DNA from: an uncultured Clostridia bacterium
GTDB taxonomy: Bacteria; Bacillota; Clostridia; Oscillospirales; Ruminococcaceae
DNA: 12,809 bases
Assembly (NCBI GenBank): GCA_937907305.1
Contig: CALERQ010000210.1
Span: 1-12,809 of the forward strand
Reading direction: 5' to 3'
The translations under genes were made by a program, and so were the position numbers. Numbering within the stretch: position 1 is the stretch's first letter; the number at the start of each line of letters is the position of its first letter. Shown piece after piece: positions 1 through 7,143 of this stretch. The notes beneath the pieces are model-generated. The model ran no database searches, was not told the origin of the DNA, and saw only the letters and a list, made by a program, of their open reading frames with translations.

Positions 1-3000
1 CATTGCCGCTCTCGGTGGGGTAAGTGGGCACAATGATGATGCCGGAGCTTTCCCATGGGGTGATGGTGCCGGAAATGCTCTCATAATTACTCACATAATC
101 GCCGCTGGGAGCAAATATCCACTTATAAGCCTTTCCACTCTCCACCGGAGTGGTCATGTCAAGCCGAATACCATTGTCATCCACAAAATAGATATCACCG
201 CTGATTTCCTCGTCATGATACTTGAACCGAGATGTCTCGCCATCCATCGCGGTCAGGCCCACATCCGCCAGGGTCCTGCCCCGGGAGGTGATCTTGGTGT
301 AGCCGGGCTCGCCGGTGGGGGTGGCCTGCTCGATCACGATCTTCAGCGTGATGGTGTAGTCCTCGTAGTTATTGCACTGTGCCTTTAGGGTAATGGTAAC
401 CACATCGCCCGCTTTGGCCCCGGAGATAGCATAGGTCAGCTTACCATGGTCATCAATGTCCTTCTTGGTAAGGGTGGCATTCGAACCGGCACTAACGCTA
501 TATTCACAGGCATAGTTCCATGTCTGTCCGGCGGGAAGCCCGGCCCAGCTGGGTGAATAGGTGTGCTCGGCGGTATCCCCATACGGCTGCGTAAGGTTGA
601 CCGTATCCAGGCTGCCGCCGGCGGCCGGATTCACCAATACACTAACTTCGATACCTTCCATATCTTCGTAGTTAACAGTATCATCGGGGGTGAATATCGC
701 CTTGAATTCCTTGGCCTTGGTGGAAGCATCGCCTACGGACTGGTTACCATCTACCCATCTCCAGGTGCCGGGGGTATTGCCCGCCGGGTTGGTCAGGGGG
801 ATATCTTTGAGCGTTTGTCCGTATGTTGCCGTCAGTCCAGTGGGGGGATCACATTTCGGGTAGGCTTTATACACTATAAATTTTGAAGTCTCTGTGGTGT
901 ATGCTTTGTAGTTCGTGGTTGCCGCTATTTCAGCATACATGTAGTAGGTGCCTGGACTCAGCGTGGTCGGCCCAATATTCTCCCACTTTGTGCCGCCGGT
1001 GTTGGTATTGGTGGTGCTGTAATAGTAGGTCACAGCATTGGGATCGCCAGAGGAGTAGTTAAAAAGATCCGGTGTTGGGATCGCATTCGTGCTATTGTAG
1101 ACATAGCCCTGCATAGCGACAGTGACCGCTTCACTCCACTCGCCTTTTTCCACTGTCAGCGTATAGGTCGCGGTGGTTTGGGCATACTTGCCATCCACCT
1201 TGGCCGCGGTGGCGGTGATCTGCGTGGTACCTACCCCGCAGATCGTGACAGTAATCGTCCCGTTTTTATTGTCCTGCACCTTTGCAACACTTTCGTTACT
1301 GCTGGCGTATTTGATGGGGACCTCGTTGAATAGGTCTGTGCTGTTCTCCACTATAAGGATGAAGGGCCGGTTGCCATAATGCTTGGTTTCTGCGGTCACG
1401 GGTACGCCGCCCGCATCCTTGAAAGACAGCCCCTGCGGCTTGCCTTTCACAATCGCGAAATCCACGCTGCCGCTCCTGCTGTCCGGGGTATAGTTCTCCT
1501 TGTCCCAATCGTCAGAAAGAGTAAACTTCCAGTACAGCGTAACGGTAGTCCCGGCATCTCCTTCGAATTTGGCATTCTCAAAGTCCACCGGTATTGTGCA
1601 GGCCTCGCCGGTGTACCAATTGAAGGTGCCATAAAGCGTCTCATTATTTACACCGGTAGCGGTGACTCTACCATAGTTGGTGATGGTATTGAGCACGGAG
1701 CCGTAAGTACTGCCCTCAATGACCTTCTGGTTTTCCCCATTCTCCGGGATATTCACCTTCCATTGGTCTGTCGGCATGACGGTGAAAGTCCAGTTATCGC
1801 CCGTTATAGTATTTTGGATTGATTCGTAGTTGGTGTTTGGGTTTACCTTTATTCTGACGGCATATGTACCAACACCAGCGGTGCTCGGCTCCCAACCCCC
1901 ACTTTGCGGGTTCCAGTACGACACCTCGATATAGCTCGCATCAATTTTGTTGGATGTAACCGTAGCGACCTTTTCATTGCCATCATAGACCGGGTTTTCA
2001 GGCGGGGTGAAAATGAAATCCTTCGCTGTAAGTGTGGCCTGTTCGATGGTGTAATCCACCTCAGCAGTCACATCGTCCATTGTGATGCTGGCCTTGTAGT
2101 AGCCCGCATTGGTAGGCACGGTTTCGCCATCAGGAAGCGCGATAAACGCTCTGTCTTTTTCCACCTGGTAGGTGATCTCGGGGGTCACGCCGCTCTTGAA
2201 TGTACCCGTCAGCGTAGCGGGTTTGGCGCTGCCGTCATAGGTCAATGTGCCCGCATCGGGCGCCTGAATGGTCACGCTGCCGCCATCGGAGGTGCAGTTT
2301 TCATTCTTACATTTTGCTGTGATGGTGCATCCATCGGAGGAGGCGGTGTACTCCCACTCGTGCGCGTGGGTACCCAGCACCGCGGTTTTGCCGTCCTTAG
2401 TCACATGCAGGGTGTGTGATGTATTACCTTCAAGCACAAAGCTGTCGCTCTTGATCCAGCCCTCTGTACCCGCCTCGGCAATGATCATGGGATTGCTGTC
2501 CCCAATGGTATTCAAAGTGTCATCTAGAAAGGTCACTTTGATGCTTGCGTTTTCCAGCTCCCCTATAACAGTGATCGGCTTGACATGCTGGTTGCTGTCG
2601 GGTGCCAGATAGACATTGCCAACTATGCCGCTGTCCTCATTTTCCGTCACCTGTACGCTGCCGGAGACACGAAGTTCACCAGCCGTACCCACAAAAATAC
2701 CGCTGTTATATTTATTGGTCGATATGTTGCCCGTGACTACTGCGTTATCCCGCAGCGTCAGCGTTCCGCCGGCCACATATACGCCGCCGCCCGCCTGCGC
2801 CATATTCCCAGTGATCTTCGCATCACCGCCAATGGTCACAGTGCCGGCCGTCCAAATGCCGCCGCCATTATCGGCGGCCGCAGCGGACACTGTATTACCA
2901 GCAATCTCACCACCAAGCATATCAAAGGTTGCGCCGTCTGCAACACGCACACCCGCGCCCGCATCATTATTGGTCAAGTTTGGCCCAATGCAGCCGCCGT

Positions 3001-3760
3001 ACATGGTGAAGTATCCGCCATTGAGAACATTCACACCTCGACCGCTCTTTCTCTGTATAGTGGGATTAGTCGGATTTTTATAGTGCGTGATGGAGCCATA
3101 GTTCCCGTTGTCACCCTTGCAGTCGGTCAGTGTAAAGTGCGCACCCTCACCAACCGTAATCGCATCAAAATCACCTTTTGCGGTAATACTGTGGCCGCAT
3201 AGGTCCAGCACCACGCCATCGGCGGGGCTCCATGTGCCGTCCGTCAGCTCCACAGGCTCCGTCAGGTAGTAGTAGCCCGCCGCCATGTCATCGGTTAGGG
3301 TGGAAACACCCTGCCAGCTTTCGCCCTCGGGCAAAGCAATACCATGCTCGCCGGTATGGGCATCCGCCTGCTCCTCCTGCTCCGCCGTCAGGTTGGTCAG
3401 GGCCTCACACAGCGCCGCATACCGGGTCATATCCAGCTGGGCCAGCTGTTCCTCGGTCAGCTTCTCCAGCGCCGCCTCAAGAGCCATCAGCTGCTGCTTG
3501 ATCTCTTCCGCGTTCTCTGCCGTCACTTCCTCCGGCAGCGCGTTGATCAGCGCCTGGGCGGCCTGCACCGCCTCGCCGCTTTCTTCTTCCTGCTTTTGAT
3601 CCTCCACAGGCTGTTCTTCCTGCTTCGGTTTCTCCGGAACCTGCTGCTCCGTCTGCGTCTCCGCAGCGCCGGTTCCCAGTTCCTCCGCCAGTGCCGTAGC
3701 GGGCAGCATGGAAAGGCACATGGCCAGCGCCATCAGCAGGCTTAAAACTCGTTTTTTCAT
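1..3760 (-). CDS. Large secreted multi-domain surface protein (N-terminal part; 3' end beyond window)
   Basis: Reading from ATG at 3760 gives 1253 codons with no stop down to base 2, so the C-terminus is outside the window. A GGAGG box at 3766-3770 lies 5 bases from the start. Residues 1-25 are a signal peptide: KKR, a hydrophobic core, then ALA|E as a signal peptidase I site. Residues 26-60 are rich in Glu, Gln and Lys, and about 55-125 are helix-like. From about 130 to 415 there are Gly/Thr/Asn-rich strands of the kind GGGIWTAGTVTIGGDAKITG, typical of a parallel beta-helix (pectin-lyase-like) fold. A Cys-bearing segment with HEWEYTASSDGCTITAKC starts near 463. Two YDG/MBG-like units (TYDGSAK near 507, VYDGNEK near 590) follow, then a Big_2-like Ig domain near 807-873 and further Ig-like repeats. 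Exported adhesins or scaffolds of gut Clostridia look like this. No catalytic motif was recognised, and no anchor (LPXTG or SLH) is visible because the end is missing. The exact function is unknown. Confidence 0.9.
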   Translation of the reverse strand, partial: MKKRVLSLLMALAMCLSMLPATALAEELGTGAAETQTEQQVPEKPKQEEQPVEDQKQEEESGEAVQAAQALINALPEEVTAENAEEIKQQLMALEAALEKLTEEQLAQLDMTRYAALCEALTNLTAEQEEQADAHTGEHGIALPEGESWQGVSTLTDDMAAGYYYLTEPVELTDGTWSPADGVVLDLCGHSITAKGDFDAITVGEGAHFTLTDCKGDNGNYGSITHYKNPTNPTIQRKSGRGVNVLNGGYFTMYGGCIGPNLTNNDAGAGVRVADGATFDMLGGEIAGNTVSAAAADNGGGIWTAGTVTIGGDAKITGNMAQAGGGVYVAGGTLTLRDNAVVTGNISTNKYNSGIFVGTAGELRVSGSVQVTENEDSGIVGNVYLAPDSNQHVKPITVIGELENASIKVTFLDDTLNTIGDSNPMIIAEAGTEGWIKSDSFVLEGNTSHTLHVTKDGKTAVLGTHAHEWEYTASSDGCTITAKCKNENCTSDGGSVTIQAPDAGTLTYDGSAKPATLTGTFKSGVTPEITYQVEKDRAFIALPDGETVPTNAGYYKASITMDDVTAEVDYTIEQATLTAKDFIFTPPENPVYDGNEKVATVTSNKIDASYIEVSYWNPQSGGWEPSTAGVGTYAVRIKVNPNTNYESIQNTITGDNWTFTVMPTDQWKVNIPENGENQKVIEGSTYGSVLNTITNYGRVTATGVNNETLYGTFNWYTGEACTIPVDFENAKFEGDAGTTVTLYWKFTLSDDWDKENYTPDSRSGSVDFAIVKGKPQGLSFKDAGGVPVTAETKHYGNRPFILIVENSTDLFNEVPIKYASSNESVAKVQDNKNGTITVTICGVGTTQITATAAKVDGKYAQTTATYTLTVEKGEWSEAVTVAMQGYVYNSTNAIPTPDLFNYSSGDPNAVTYYYSTTNTNTGGTKWENIGPTTLSPGTYYMYAEIAATTNYKAYTTETSKFIVYKAYPKCDPPTGLTATYGQTLKDIPLTNPAGNTPGTWRWVDGNQSVGDASTKAKEFKAIFTPDDTVNYEDMEGIEVSVLVNPAAGGSLDTVNLTQPYGDTAEHTYSPSWAGLPAGQTWNYACEYSVSAGSNATLTKKDIDDHGKLTYAISGAKAGDVVTITLKAQCNNYEDYTITLKIVIEQATPTGEPGYTKITSRGRTLADVGLTAMDGETSRFKYHDEEISGDIYFVDDNGIRLDMTTPVESGKAYKWIFAPSGDYVSNYESISGTITPWESSGIIIVPTYPTESGN

Positions 3761-3834
3761 GGGGGCCTCCTTCTATCGGTTACAGTCTTTCTTCAGCCCG
3801 GTCACACGGGCATTGTTTCCTGGAACAACATGGA

Positions 3835-3892
3835 TTTCCCGTAGGGTTCCCTACGGGAAAAGGGGGCGCGCCCCCTCGCGGCATACTTATGC
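3835..3892. repeat. Three consecutive palindromes in the 5' leader of the surface-protein gene
   Basis: Three inverted repeats lie almost end to end. The first is TTTCCCGTAGGG-tt-CCCTACGGGAAA (3835-3860, 12-bp arms). The second is the perfect palindrome GGGGGCGCGCCCCC (3862-3875). The third is GCATA-ct-TATGC (3881-3892). They fall between the predicted transcription start (~3901) and the start codon of the minus-strand surface-protein gene, so they would be in its 5' untranslated leader. The leader would be about 140 bases long. The first hairpin is not followed by a U-run on the minus strand, so a simple intrinsic terminator is not evident. Confidence 0.75.
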
Positions 3893-3907
3893 CATCCTAT
3901 TTAGAAT

Positions 3908-3936
3908 AGTATAGCACGCCCAGGCCGGGGTGTAAA
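3908..3936 (-). promoter_or_regulatory. Sigma-A promoter for the surface-protein gene
   Basis: On the minus strand TTTACA (3931-3936) and TATACT (3908-3913) are separated by exactly 17 bases. Each hexamer differs from the sigma-A consensus at one position. Transcription would begin near 3901, leaving a ~140-base leader before the ATG at 3760. Confidence 0.7.
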
Positions 3937-4022
3937 TCATACCAAAGGATGAGTTCCCATAAATCTTCCGCAAAAAATCCCCCCGCTGCCCCGCCAGGCT
4001 GGGGATATGGGGGGATATGTAA

Positions 4023-4412
4023 AAAGGGGAACCTTTGCGGGTTCCCCTTTCGCGTTTTATCAGGGCTGCGACTCCCCTTTTTCATCCTGCTCCGCGTTCC
4101 CCATCATCAGCTCCAAAACAAAAAACTGCCCCATCGGCAACTCTCCCCCTCGCAAGGAGGGGTATGTGTGAAAGGGGAACCTTCGCGGGTTCCCCTTTCG
4201 CGTTTTATCAGGGCACCGGGCTCCCCTTTTTTATCCTGCTCCGCGGTCCCCACATCAGCTCCAAAACAAAAAACTGCCCCATGGTAACTCTCCCCCTCGC
4301 AAGGAGGGGTATGTGTGAAAGGGGAACCTCTGCGGGTTCCCCTTTCGCGTTTTATCGGGGCACCGGCTCCCCTTTTTCATCCTGCTCTGCGCTCCCCACA
4401 TCAGCTCCAAAA
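4023..4412. repeat. Tandem ~147-bp repeat, two full copies and one partial
   Basis: Copies run 4023-4170, 4171-4317 and 4318 to about 4412, and are highly similar. Each begins with an 11-bp stem AAAGGGGAACC/GGTTCCCCTTT. The stem is identical in all three, but the 6-base loop differs (TTTGCG, TTCGCG, TCTGCG). Next comes CGCGTTTTATC and a C-rich stretch. Then comes the 16-base string CATCAGCTCCAAAACA (4105-4120, 4253-4268, 4399-4414), which equals the 3' end of the neighbouring tRNA-Thr gene but in the opposite orientation. The two complete copies end with a second small hairpin, CCCCTC-gcaag-GAGGGG. The first stem has T-rich flanks on both sides and could act as a bidirectional terminator. Short reading frames through it only echo the repeat and are not credible genes. 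This accounts for the gene-free stretch between the surface-protein promoter and the tRNAs. Confidence 0.88.
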
Positions 4413-4445
4413 CAAGAAACCACCCGATTGGGTGGTTTCTTGTTT

Positions 4446-4456
<11 letters not shown>
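4399..4456. repeat. Perfect inverted repeat with 27-bp arms overlapping the tRNA-Thr 3' end
   Basis: The arms at 4399-4425 and 4430-4456 are exact reverse complements around the 4-base loop GATT. The right arm includes the last 11 bases of the tRNA-Thr gene (acceptor strand plus CCA, 4446-4456). The left arm is the end of the third tandem-repeat copy. The inner part doubles as the tRNA terminator. Confidence 0.93.
4411..4445 (-). terminator. Intrinsic terminator of the tRNA-Trp/tRNA-Thr transcript
   Basis: Immediately after the encoded CCA, the minus strand reads GAAACCACCC-aatc-GGGTGGTTTC and then TTGTTTT. This is a 10-bp GC-rich stem followed by a T-rich tract, where termination of the tRNA operon is expected. 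Confidence 0.8.
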
Positions 4457-4521
<65 letters not shown>

Positions 4522-4525
4522 GAAT

Positions 4526-4601
4526 TGGCAGGGGCAGAAGGATTCGAACCCTCGGCACGTGGTTTTGGAGACCACTGCTCTACCAGCTGAGCTATACCCC
4601 T
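4526..4601 (-). tRNA. tRNA-Trp (anticodon CCA)
   Basis: A 76-base cloverleaf on the minus strand. The acceptor stem is AGGGGTA/TGCCCCT, the D arm has GCTC/GAGC, and the anticodon stem is GTGGT/ACCAC with loop CTCCAAA, giving anticodon CCA. The T arm is GAGGG-TTCGAAT-CCTTC, with discriminator G and encoded CCA. It is the first gene of a two-tRNA operon. Confidence 0.97.
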
Positions 4602-4645
4602 ATATCACGCTTTGAAGGCGTATCCATTCAGTGCCAACAAACAAG

Positions 4646-4674
4646 ATTATACACAAATCCCCCTCGCTTGTCAA
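4646..4674 (-). promoter_or_regulatory. Consensus sigma-A promoter of the tRNA operon
   Basis: On the minus strand TTGACA (4669-4674) and TATAAT (4646-4651) are both perfect and lie 17 bases apart. The start would be near 4639, about 38 bases upstream of the tRNA-Trp 5' end. A strong promoter fits stable RNA genes. Confidence 0.92.
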
Positions 4675-4777
4675 CACCTTCTTGCCATTTTGCAATAGGT
4701 TTTTTACTTTTCATTTTTATCACAGCCCCCCTCCCGCAAAAAACTCCGTCGCCGGTGTCTTCCCCACCTCCCTCCAT

Positions 4778-4785
4778 CATACAAT
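4778..4785 (+). promoter_or_regulatory. Possible mother-cell sporulation (SigE-like) -10 element upstream of the M14 peptidase
   Basis: CATACAAT matches the -10 consensus of the early mother-cell factor SigE as known from Bacillus. It lies so that transcription would start about 23 bases before the AGGAGG-led ATG at 4815. No clear -35 (an ATA motif) is seen 13-16 bases upstream, so this is tentative. No good sigma-A pair was found in the same spacer on this strand. Confidence 0.28.
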
Positions 4786-4814
4786 GAACCATCCGCAAAT
4801 AGGAGGTTTTTATC

Positions 4815-6134
4815 ATGGATGAATACGCATTCGGCAGCCGGGGCCCCGGCGTGCAGCTGTTACAGCTTGGCTTATCCCGCGCGGGCTACCGGCCCGGCCG
4901 CATTGATGGCAACTTTGGCCGGGGGACCGAAAACGCCCTGCGGCAGTTCCAGCAGGCACAGGGTCTGCCCGCCACCGGCCGCAGCGATGCCGCCACCTGG
5001 CAGGCCATGATGCCCTGGCTCATCGGCACCCGGTTCGTGCAGCTCCGGCAGGGGGATACCTTCTGGCGGCTTTCCCAGCAGTACGATACCAGCGTCGCCG
5101 CCATTTCCACCGCCAACCCCCAGCTGGACCCACAGAACCTGCGCCCCGGGCAAACCGTCGCCATCCCGCTGGGCTTCCCGGTGGTCCCCACCGGCATCGC
5201 CTTCACCTCGCAGGTGCTGGAGCTCACCCTCACCGGCCTGCTGCTGCGCTACCCTTATCTCGGCTCCGGGGCCATCGGCAGCAGCGCGCGGGGTCTGCCC
5301 CTCTGGTCGGTCTCCATCGGGGAGGGCGAGACCCAGGTCTTTTACAATGCCGCCCATCACGCCAATGAGTGGATCACCACCCCGGTGCTGCTGGCCTTCC
5401 TGGAGGAATACTGCCTGGCCCTGCTGGATGGCGATACCCTCTACGGCTACGATGCCGCCGAGCTGTTCCGCCGCACCACCCTCTCCATTGTCCCCATGGT
5501 GGACCCCGACGGCGTCGATCTTGTCACCGGCTATTTAAGCAGCGGTCCCTGGTACGATCGCGCAAAGCAATGGGCGGAAAATTACCCCGCCATCCCCTTC
5601 CCGGAGGGCTGGAAAGCCAACCTCAATGGCGTCGATCTCAACCTGCAATACCCCGCCGGCTGGGAGGAAGCCAAAACAATCAAAGAAAGCATGGGCTTCA
5701 CCTCCCCCGCCCCGCGGGATTATGTCGGCGCCGCCCCGCTCACCCAGCCGGAGGCGCTGGCCGTTTACCGCCACACCCTCCGCAATGACTTCCGCCTTAC
5801 CCTTTCCTACCACGCGCAGGGCAAGCTCATCTACTGGCGCTACCTCGATTACCTCCCGCCCCGCAGCGAGGAGATCGCCCAGGCCATGGGGGAAGCCAGC
5901 GGCTACTCGGTGGAGGAAACGCCCTCCCTCAGCGGCTACGCGGGCTACAAGGATTGGTTCATCCAGACCTACGACCGTCCCGGCTACACCATCGAGGTGG
6001 GCCAGGGCACCAGCCCCCTGCCCCTCTCCCAGTTCGATGAGATCTACGCCGATAACCTCGGCATTCTCGTCCTCGGCCTGGCCCTCGCCGCCCAGCCGCC
6101 CATCGCCCCCGTGGAACCGCCTGCCTCTCTCTGA
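4815..6134 (+). CDS. M14 zinc peptidase, gamma-D-glutamyl-diaminopimelate endopeptidase I-like, with PG-binding and LysM domains
   Basis: This 439-residue protein has three parts. Residues ~8-66 form a PG_binding_1 domain (GSRGPGVQLLQLGL, then IDGNFGRGTENALRQFQ). Residues ~73-118 form a LysM domain (LRQGDTFWRLSQQYDTS, then LRPGQTVAIP). From ~130 to the end lies an M14 carboxypeptidase fold. Zinc ligands are H182 and E185 of the HxxE motif (HHANEW) and H333 (SYHAQG). The catalytic Glu is E394 (YTIEVG). NGVDLNLQYP replaces the Asn-Arg substrate motif of digestive carboxypeptidases, as in the bacterial gamma-D-Glu-meso-A2pm peptidases (ENP1/YqgT type) that cut peptidoglycan stem peptides. There is no signal peptide, which also fits the ENP1 group, known as cytoplasmic and sporulation-linked in Lysinibacillus. 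AGGAGG at 4801-4806 lies 8 bases from the ATG. The gene stands alone, convergent with the HxlR gene. Family assignment is secure; exact substrate and timing are inferred. Confidence 0.93.
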   Translation: MDEYAFGSRGPGVQLLQLGLSRAGYRPGRIDGNFGRGTENALRQFQQAQGLPATGRSDAATWQAMMPWLIGTRFVQLRQGDTFWRLSQQYDTSVAAISTANPQLDPQNLRPGQTVAIPLGFPVVPTGIAFTSQVLELTLTGLLLRYPYLGSGAIGSSARGLPLWSVSIGEGETQVFYNAAHHANEWITTPVLLAFLEEYCLALLDGDTLYGYDAAELFRRTTLSIVPMVDPDGVDLVTGYLSSGPWYDRAKQWAENYPAIPFPEGWKANLNGVDLNLQYPAGWEEAKTIKESMGFTSPAPRDYVGAAPLTQPEALAVYRHTLRNDFRLTLSYHAQGKLIYWRYLDYLPPRSEEIAQAMGEASGYSVEETPSLSGYAGYKDWFIQTYDRPGYTIEVGQGTSPLPLSQFDEIYADNLGILVLGLALAAQPPIAPVEPPASL

Positions 6135-6153
6135 ATTTGCGCAGGGCACACAC

Positions 6154-6235
6154 CACGGCGGAGCCGTGTTTCGCCTGCGGCGAAACACGCAAGCTCCGCT
6201 TGCGGCGGCGGGCTGCGCCCGCCGGCGGATCCGCC
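6154..6235. repeat. Array of five closely packed short hairpins between convergent genes
   Basis: Successive inverted repeats are packed with almost no spacer. They are CACGGC-gga-GCCGTG (6154-6168), GTGTTTCGCC-tgc-GGCGAAACAC (6166-6188, sharing GTG with the first), GCAAGC-tcc-GCTTGC (6189-6203), GGCGGGC-tgc-GCCCGCC (6207-6223) and the palindrome GGCGGATCCGCC (6224-6235). The first four have three-base loops. No U-run follows on either strand. The array sits where transcripts of the M14 gene (plus) and the HxlR gene (minus) converge, so it may protect or end both messages. It resembles the element at 11756-11840. Confidence 0.85.
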
Positions 6236-6262
6236 GCCCCTATCCTCCGCACATCCGCCGGC

Positions 6263-6601
6263 TTATATCTTCTCCGGGTGCTTTTCCCGGTACTCCTCGC
6301 CCCAGGCCCACATGGCGTCCAGAATGGGCTTCAGGCTCCGTCCCGTCTCGGTCAGGCTGTATTCCACATGGGGCGGTATCACCGGGTGAACGGTCCGCTC
6401 CACCAGGCCGTCCTCCTCCATCGCGCGCAGCTGCTGCGTCAGCACCTTTTGGGAGATCCCTCCGATCGACCGCTGCAATTCGCCAAACCGCTTTTTCCCG
6501 TCCATCAGGTCGCGCAGAATCAGGATTTTCCACCGGGTCCCCACGGCGTACAGTGTTACTTCTACCGGACATTTCGGCAATCTGCCTCTCGATTGTATCA
6601 T
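6263..6601 (-). CDS. HxlR-family winged-helix transcriptional regulator
   Basis: The protein has 112 residues from ATG at 6601, and its whole length matches the HxlR (DUF24) family. CPVEVTLYAVGTRWKILILRD is followed by RFGELQRSIGGISQKVLTQQ, the recognition helix region, then LRAMEEDGLVERTV and VEYSLTETGRSLKPIL of the wing. The Cys of the CPVE segment is the residue that senses electrophiles or oxidants in relatives such as YodB and HypR. An upstream in-frame TTG at 6622 is possible, but GGAGGGG at 6608-6614 sits 6 bases from the ATG and favours the shorter form. The gene is divergent from the PPOX-like flavoprotein gene, which is its most likely target along with itself. The inducer is unknown. 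Confidence 0.93.
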   Translation of the reverse strand: MIQSRGRLPKCPVEVTLYAVGTRWKILILRDLMDGKKRFGELQRSIGGISQKVLTQQLRAMEEDGLVERTVHPVIPPHVEYSLTETGRSLKPILDAMWAWGEEYREKHPEKI

Positions 6602-6607
6602 GTCATT

Positions 6608-6614
6608 CCCCTCC
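6608..6614 (-). promoter_or_regulatory. Ribosome binding site fixing the HxlR start
   Basis: GGAGGGG on the minus strand lies 6 bases before ATG 6601. It lies inside the alternative reading from TTG 6622, which has no such box at a suitable distance. Confidence 0.75.
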
Positions 6615-6630
6615 GTTACCAATGGGTAAC
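6615..6630. promoter_or_regulatory. Candidate operator: inverted repeat GTTACC-N4-GGTAAC
   Basis: A perfect 6-bp dyad lies between the two divergent genes, just upstream of the HxlR ribosome binding site and inside its predicted leader. HxlR proteins bind as dimers to dyads near their own genes, so autoregulation is plausible. No consensus for this particular regulator is known to me. Confidence 0.4.
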
Positions 6631-6652
6631 AAGCTGACCGAAAAGTGCCGTC

Positions 6653-6681
6653 TTCCCATTTTCAGAATGTACTGCTATTAT
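6653..6681 (+). promoter_or_regulatory. Candidate promoter of the PPOX-like gene
   Basis: On the plus strand TTCCCA (6653-6658), 17 bases, then TATTAT (6676-6681) match the consensus at 4/6 and 5/6 positions. The -10 box coincides with the -10 box of the opposite promoter, so the two cannot be occupied at once. The start would be near 6688. Confidence 0.45.
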
Positions 6682-6705
6682 AAAAATACAAACTTTTTCT
6701 GTCAA
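6677..6705 (-). promoter_or_regulatory. Consensus sigma-A promoter of the HxlR gene
   Basis: On the minus strand a perfect TTGACA (6700-6705) and a perfect TATAAT (6677-6682) are separated by 17 bases. Transcription would start near 6670, giving a leader of about 70 bases that contains the GTTACC/GGTAAC dyad. Confidence 0.88.
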
Positions 6706-6731
6706 TATCCAACGCTTAGGAGGAACCCATC

Positions 6732-7130
6732 ATGCTCAAAGACGCCATCGAATTCATGCAGCAAAATCCCGTCCTGTATCTTGCCACCGTAGGCGAAGAC
6801 GGCCATGCCCGGTGCCGGCCCTTCCTGTACGGCTTCTGGCAGGAGGACAAGCTCTGGTTCAGCACCAGCAATCTCAAAAATGTCTACCGTCAGATGCAGC
6901 AGAATCCCTATGTGGAGTTCTCCGTTTCCTCTCCGGATTACACCTGGCTGCGGCTGCACGGCAAGGCCGTATTCTGCGATGATCCCGCCATCAAGGAGCG
7001 CTTCATGCAAAATCCCATTGTAAAGGATACCTACGGCAGCGCCGAAAATCCCTGCATGACCGTTTTCTATCTGCAAGACCCCCACGGCGAGCTGGCCGAT
7101 TTCTCCGGCAAGCCTCCCCGTCGGTTTTGA
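6732..7130 (+). CDS. Pyridoxamine 5'-phosphate oxidase-like flavin-binding protein
   Basis: The protein has 132 residues, close to the usual length of small split-barrel PPOX-family proteins. The N-terminus IEFMQQNPVLYLATVGEDGHARCRPF and then LWFSTSNLKNVYRQMQQNPYVEFSV follow the family pattern: a short helix, the first barrel strands, and the Lys/Asn-Val stretch that contacts the flavin phosphate. These proteins bind FMN or F420-type flavins or reduce small molecules, and the substrate here cannot be told. It is not a pyridoxine-pathway enzyme by context. AGGAGG at 6718-6723 is 8 bases from the ATG. It is divergent from an HxlR regulator, a common pairing for oxidant- or electrophile-induced flavoproteins. 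A terminator hairpin follows its stop closely. Confidence 0.88.
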   Translation: MLKDAIEFMQQNPVLYLATVGEDGHARCRPFLYGFWQEDKLWFSTSNLKNVYRQMQQNPYVEFSVSSPDYTWLRLHGKAVFCDDPAIKERFMQNPIVKDTYGSAENPCMTVFYLQDPHGELADFSGKPPRRF

Positions 7131-7143
7131 ATCTCCTCAAAGC

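Noticed and set aside
4023..4412. CRISPR array
   Set aside because: The repeat unit is ~147 bp and contiguous, with no short repeat/spacer alternation and no cas genes.
5535..6792. Long alternative frames over the M14 gene on both strands
   Set aside because: Only the frame 4815-6134 shows PG-binding, LysM and M14 motifs. The others are compositional shadows.
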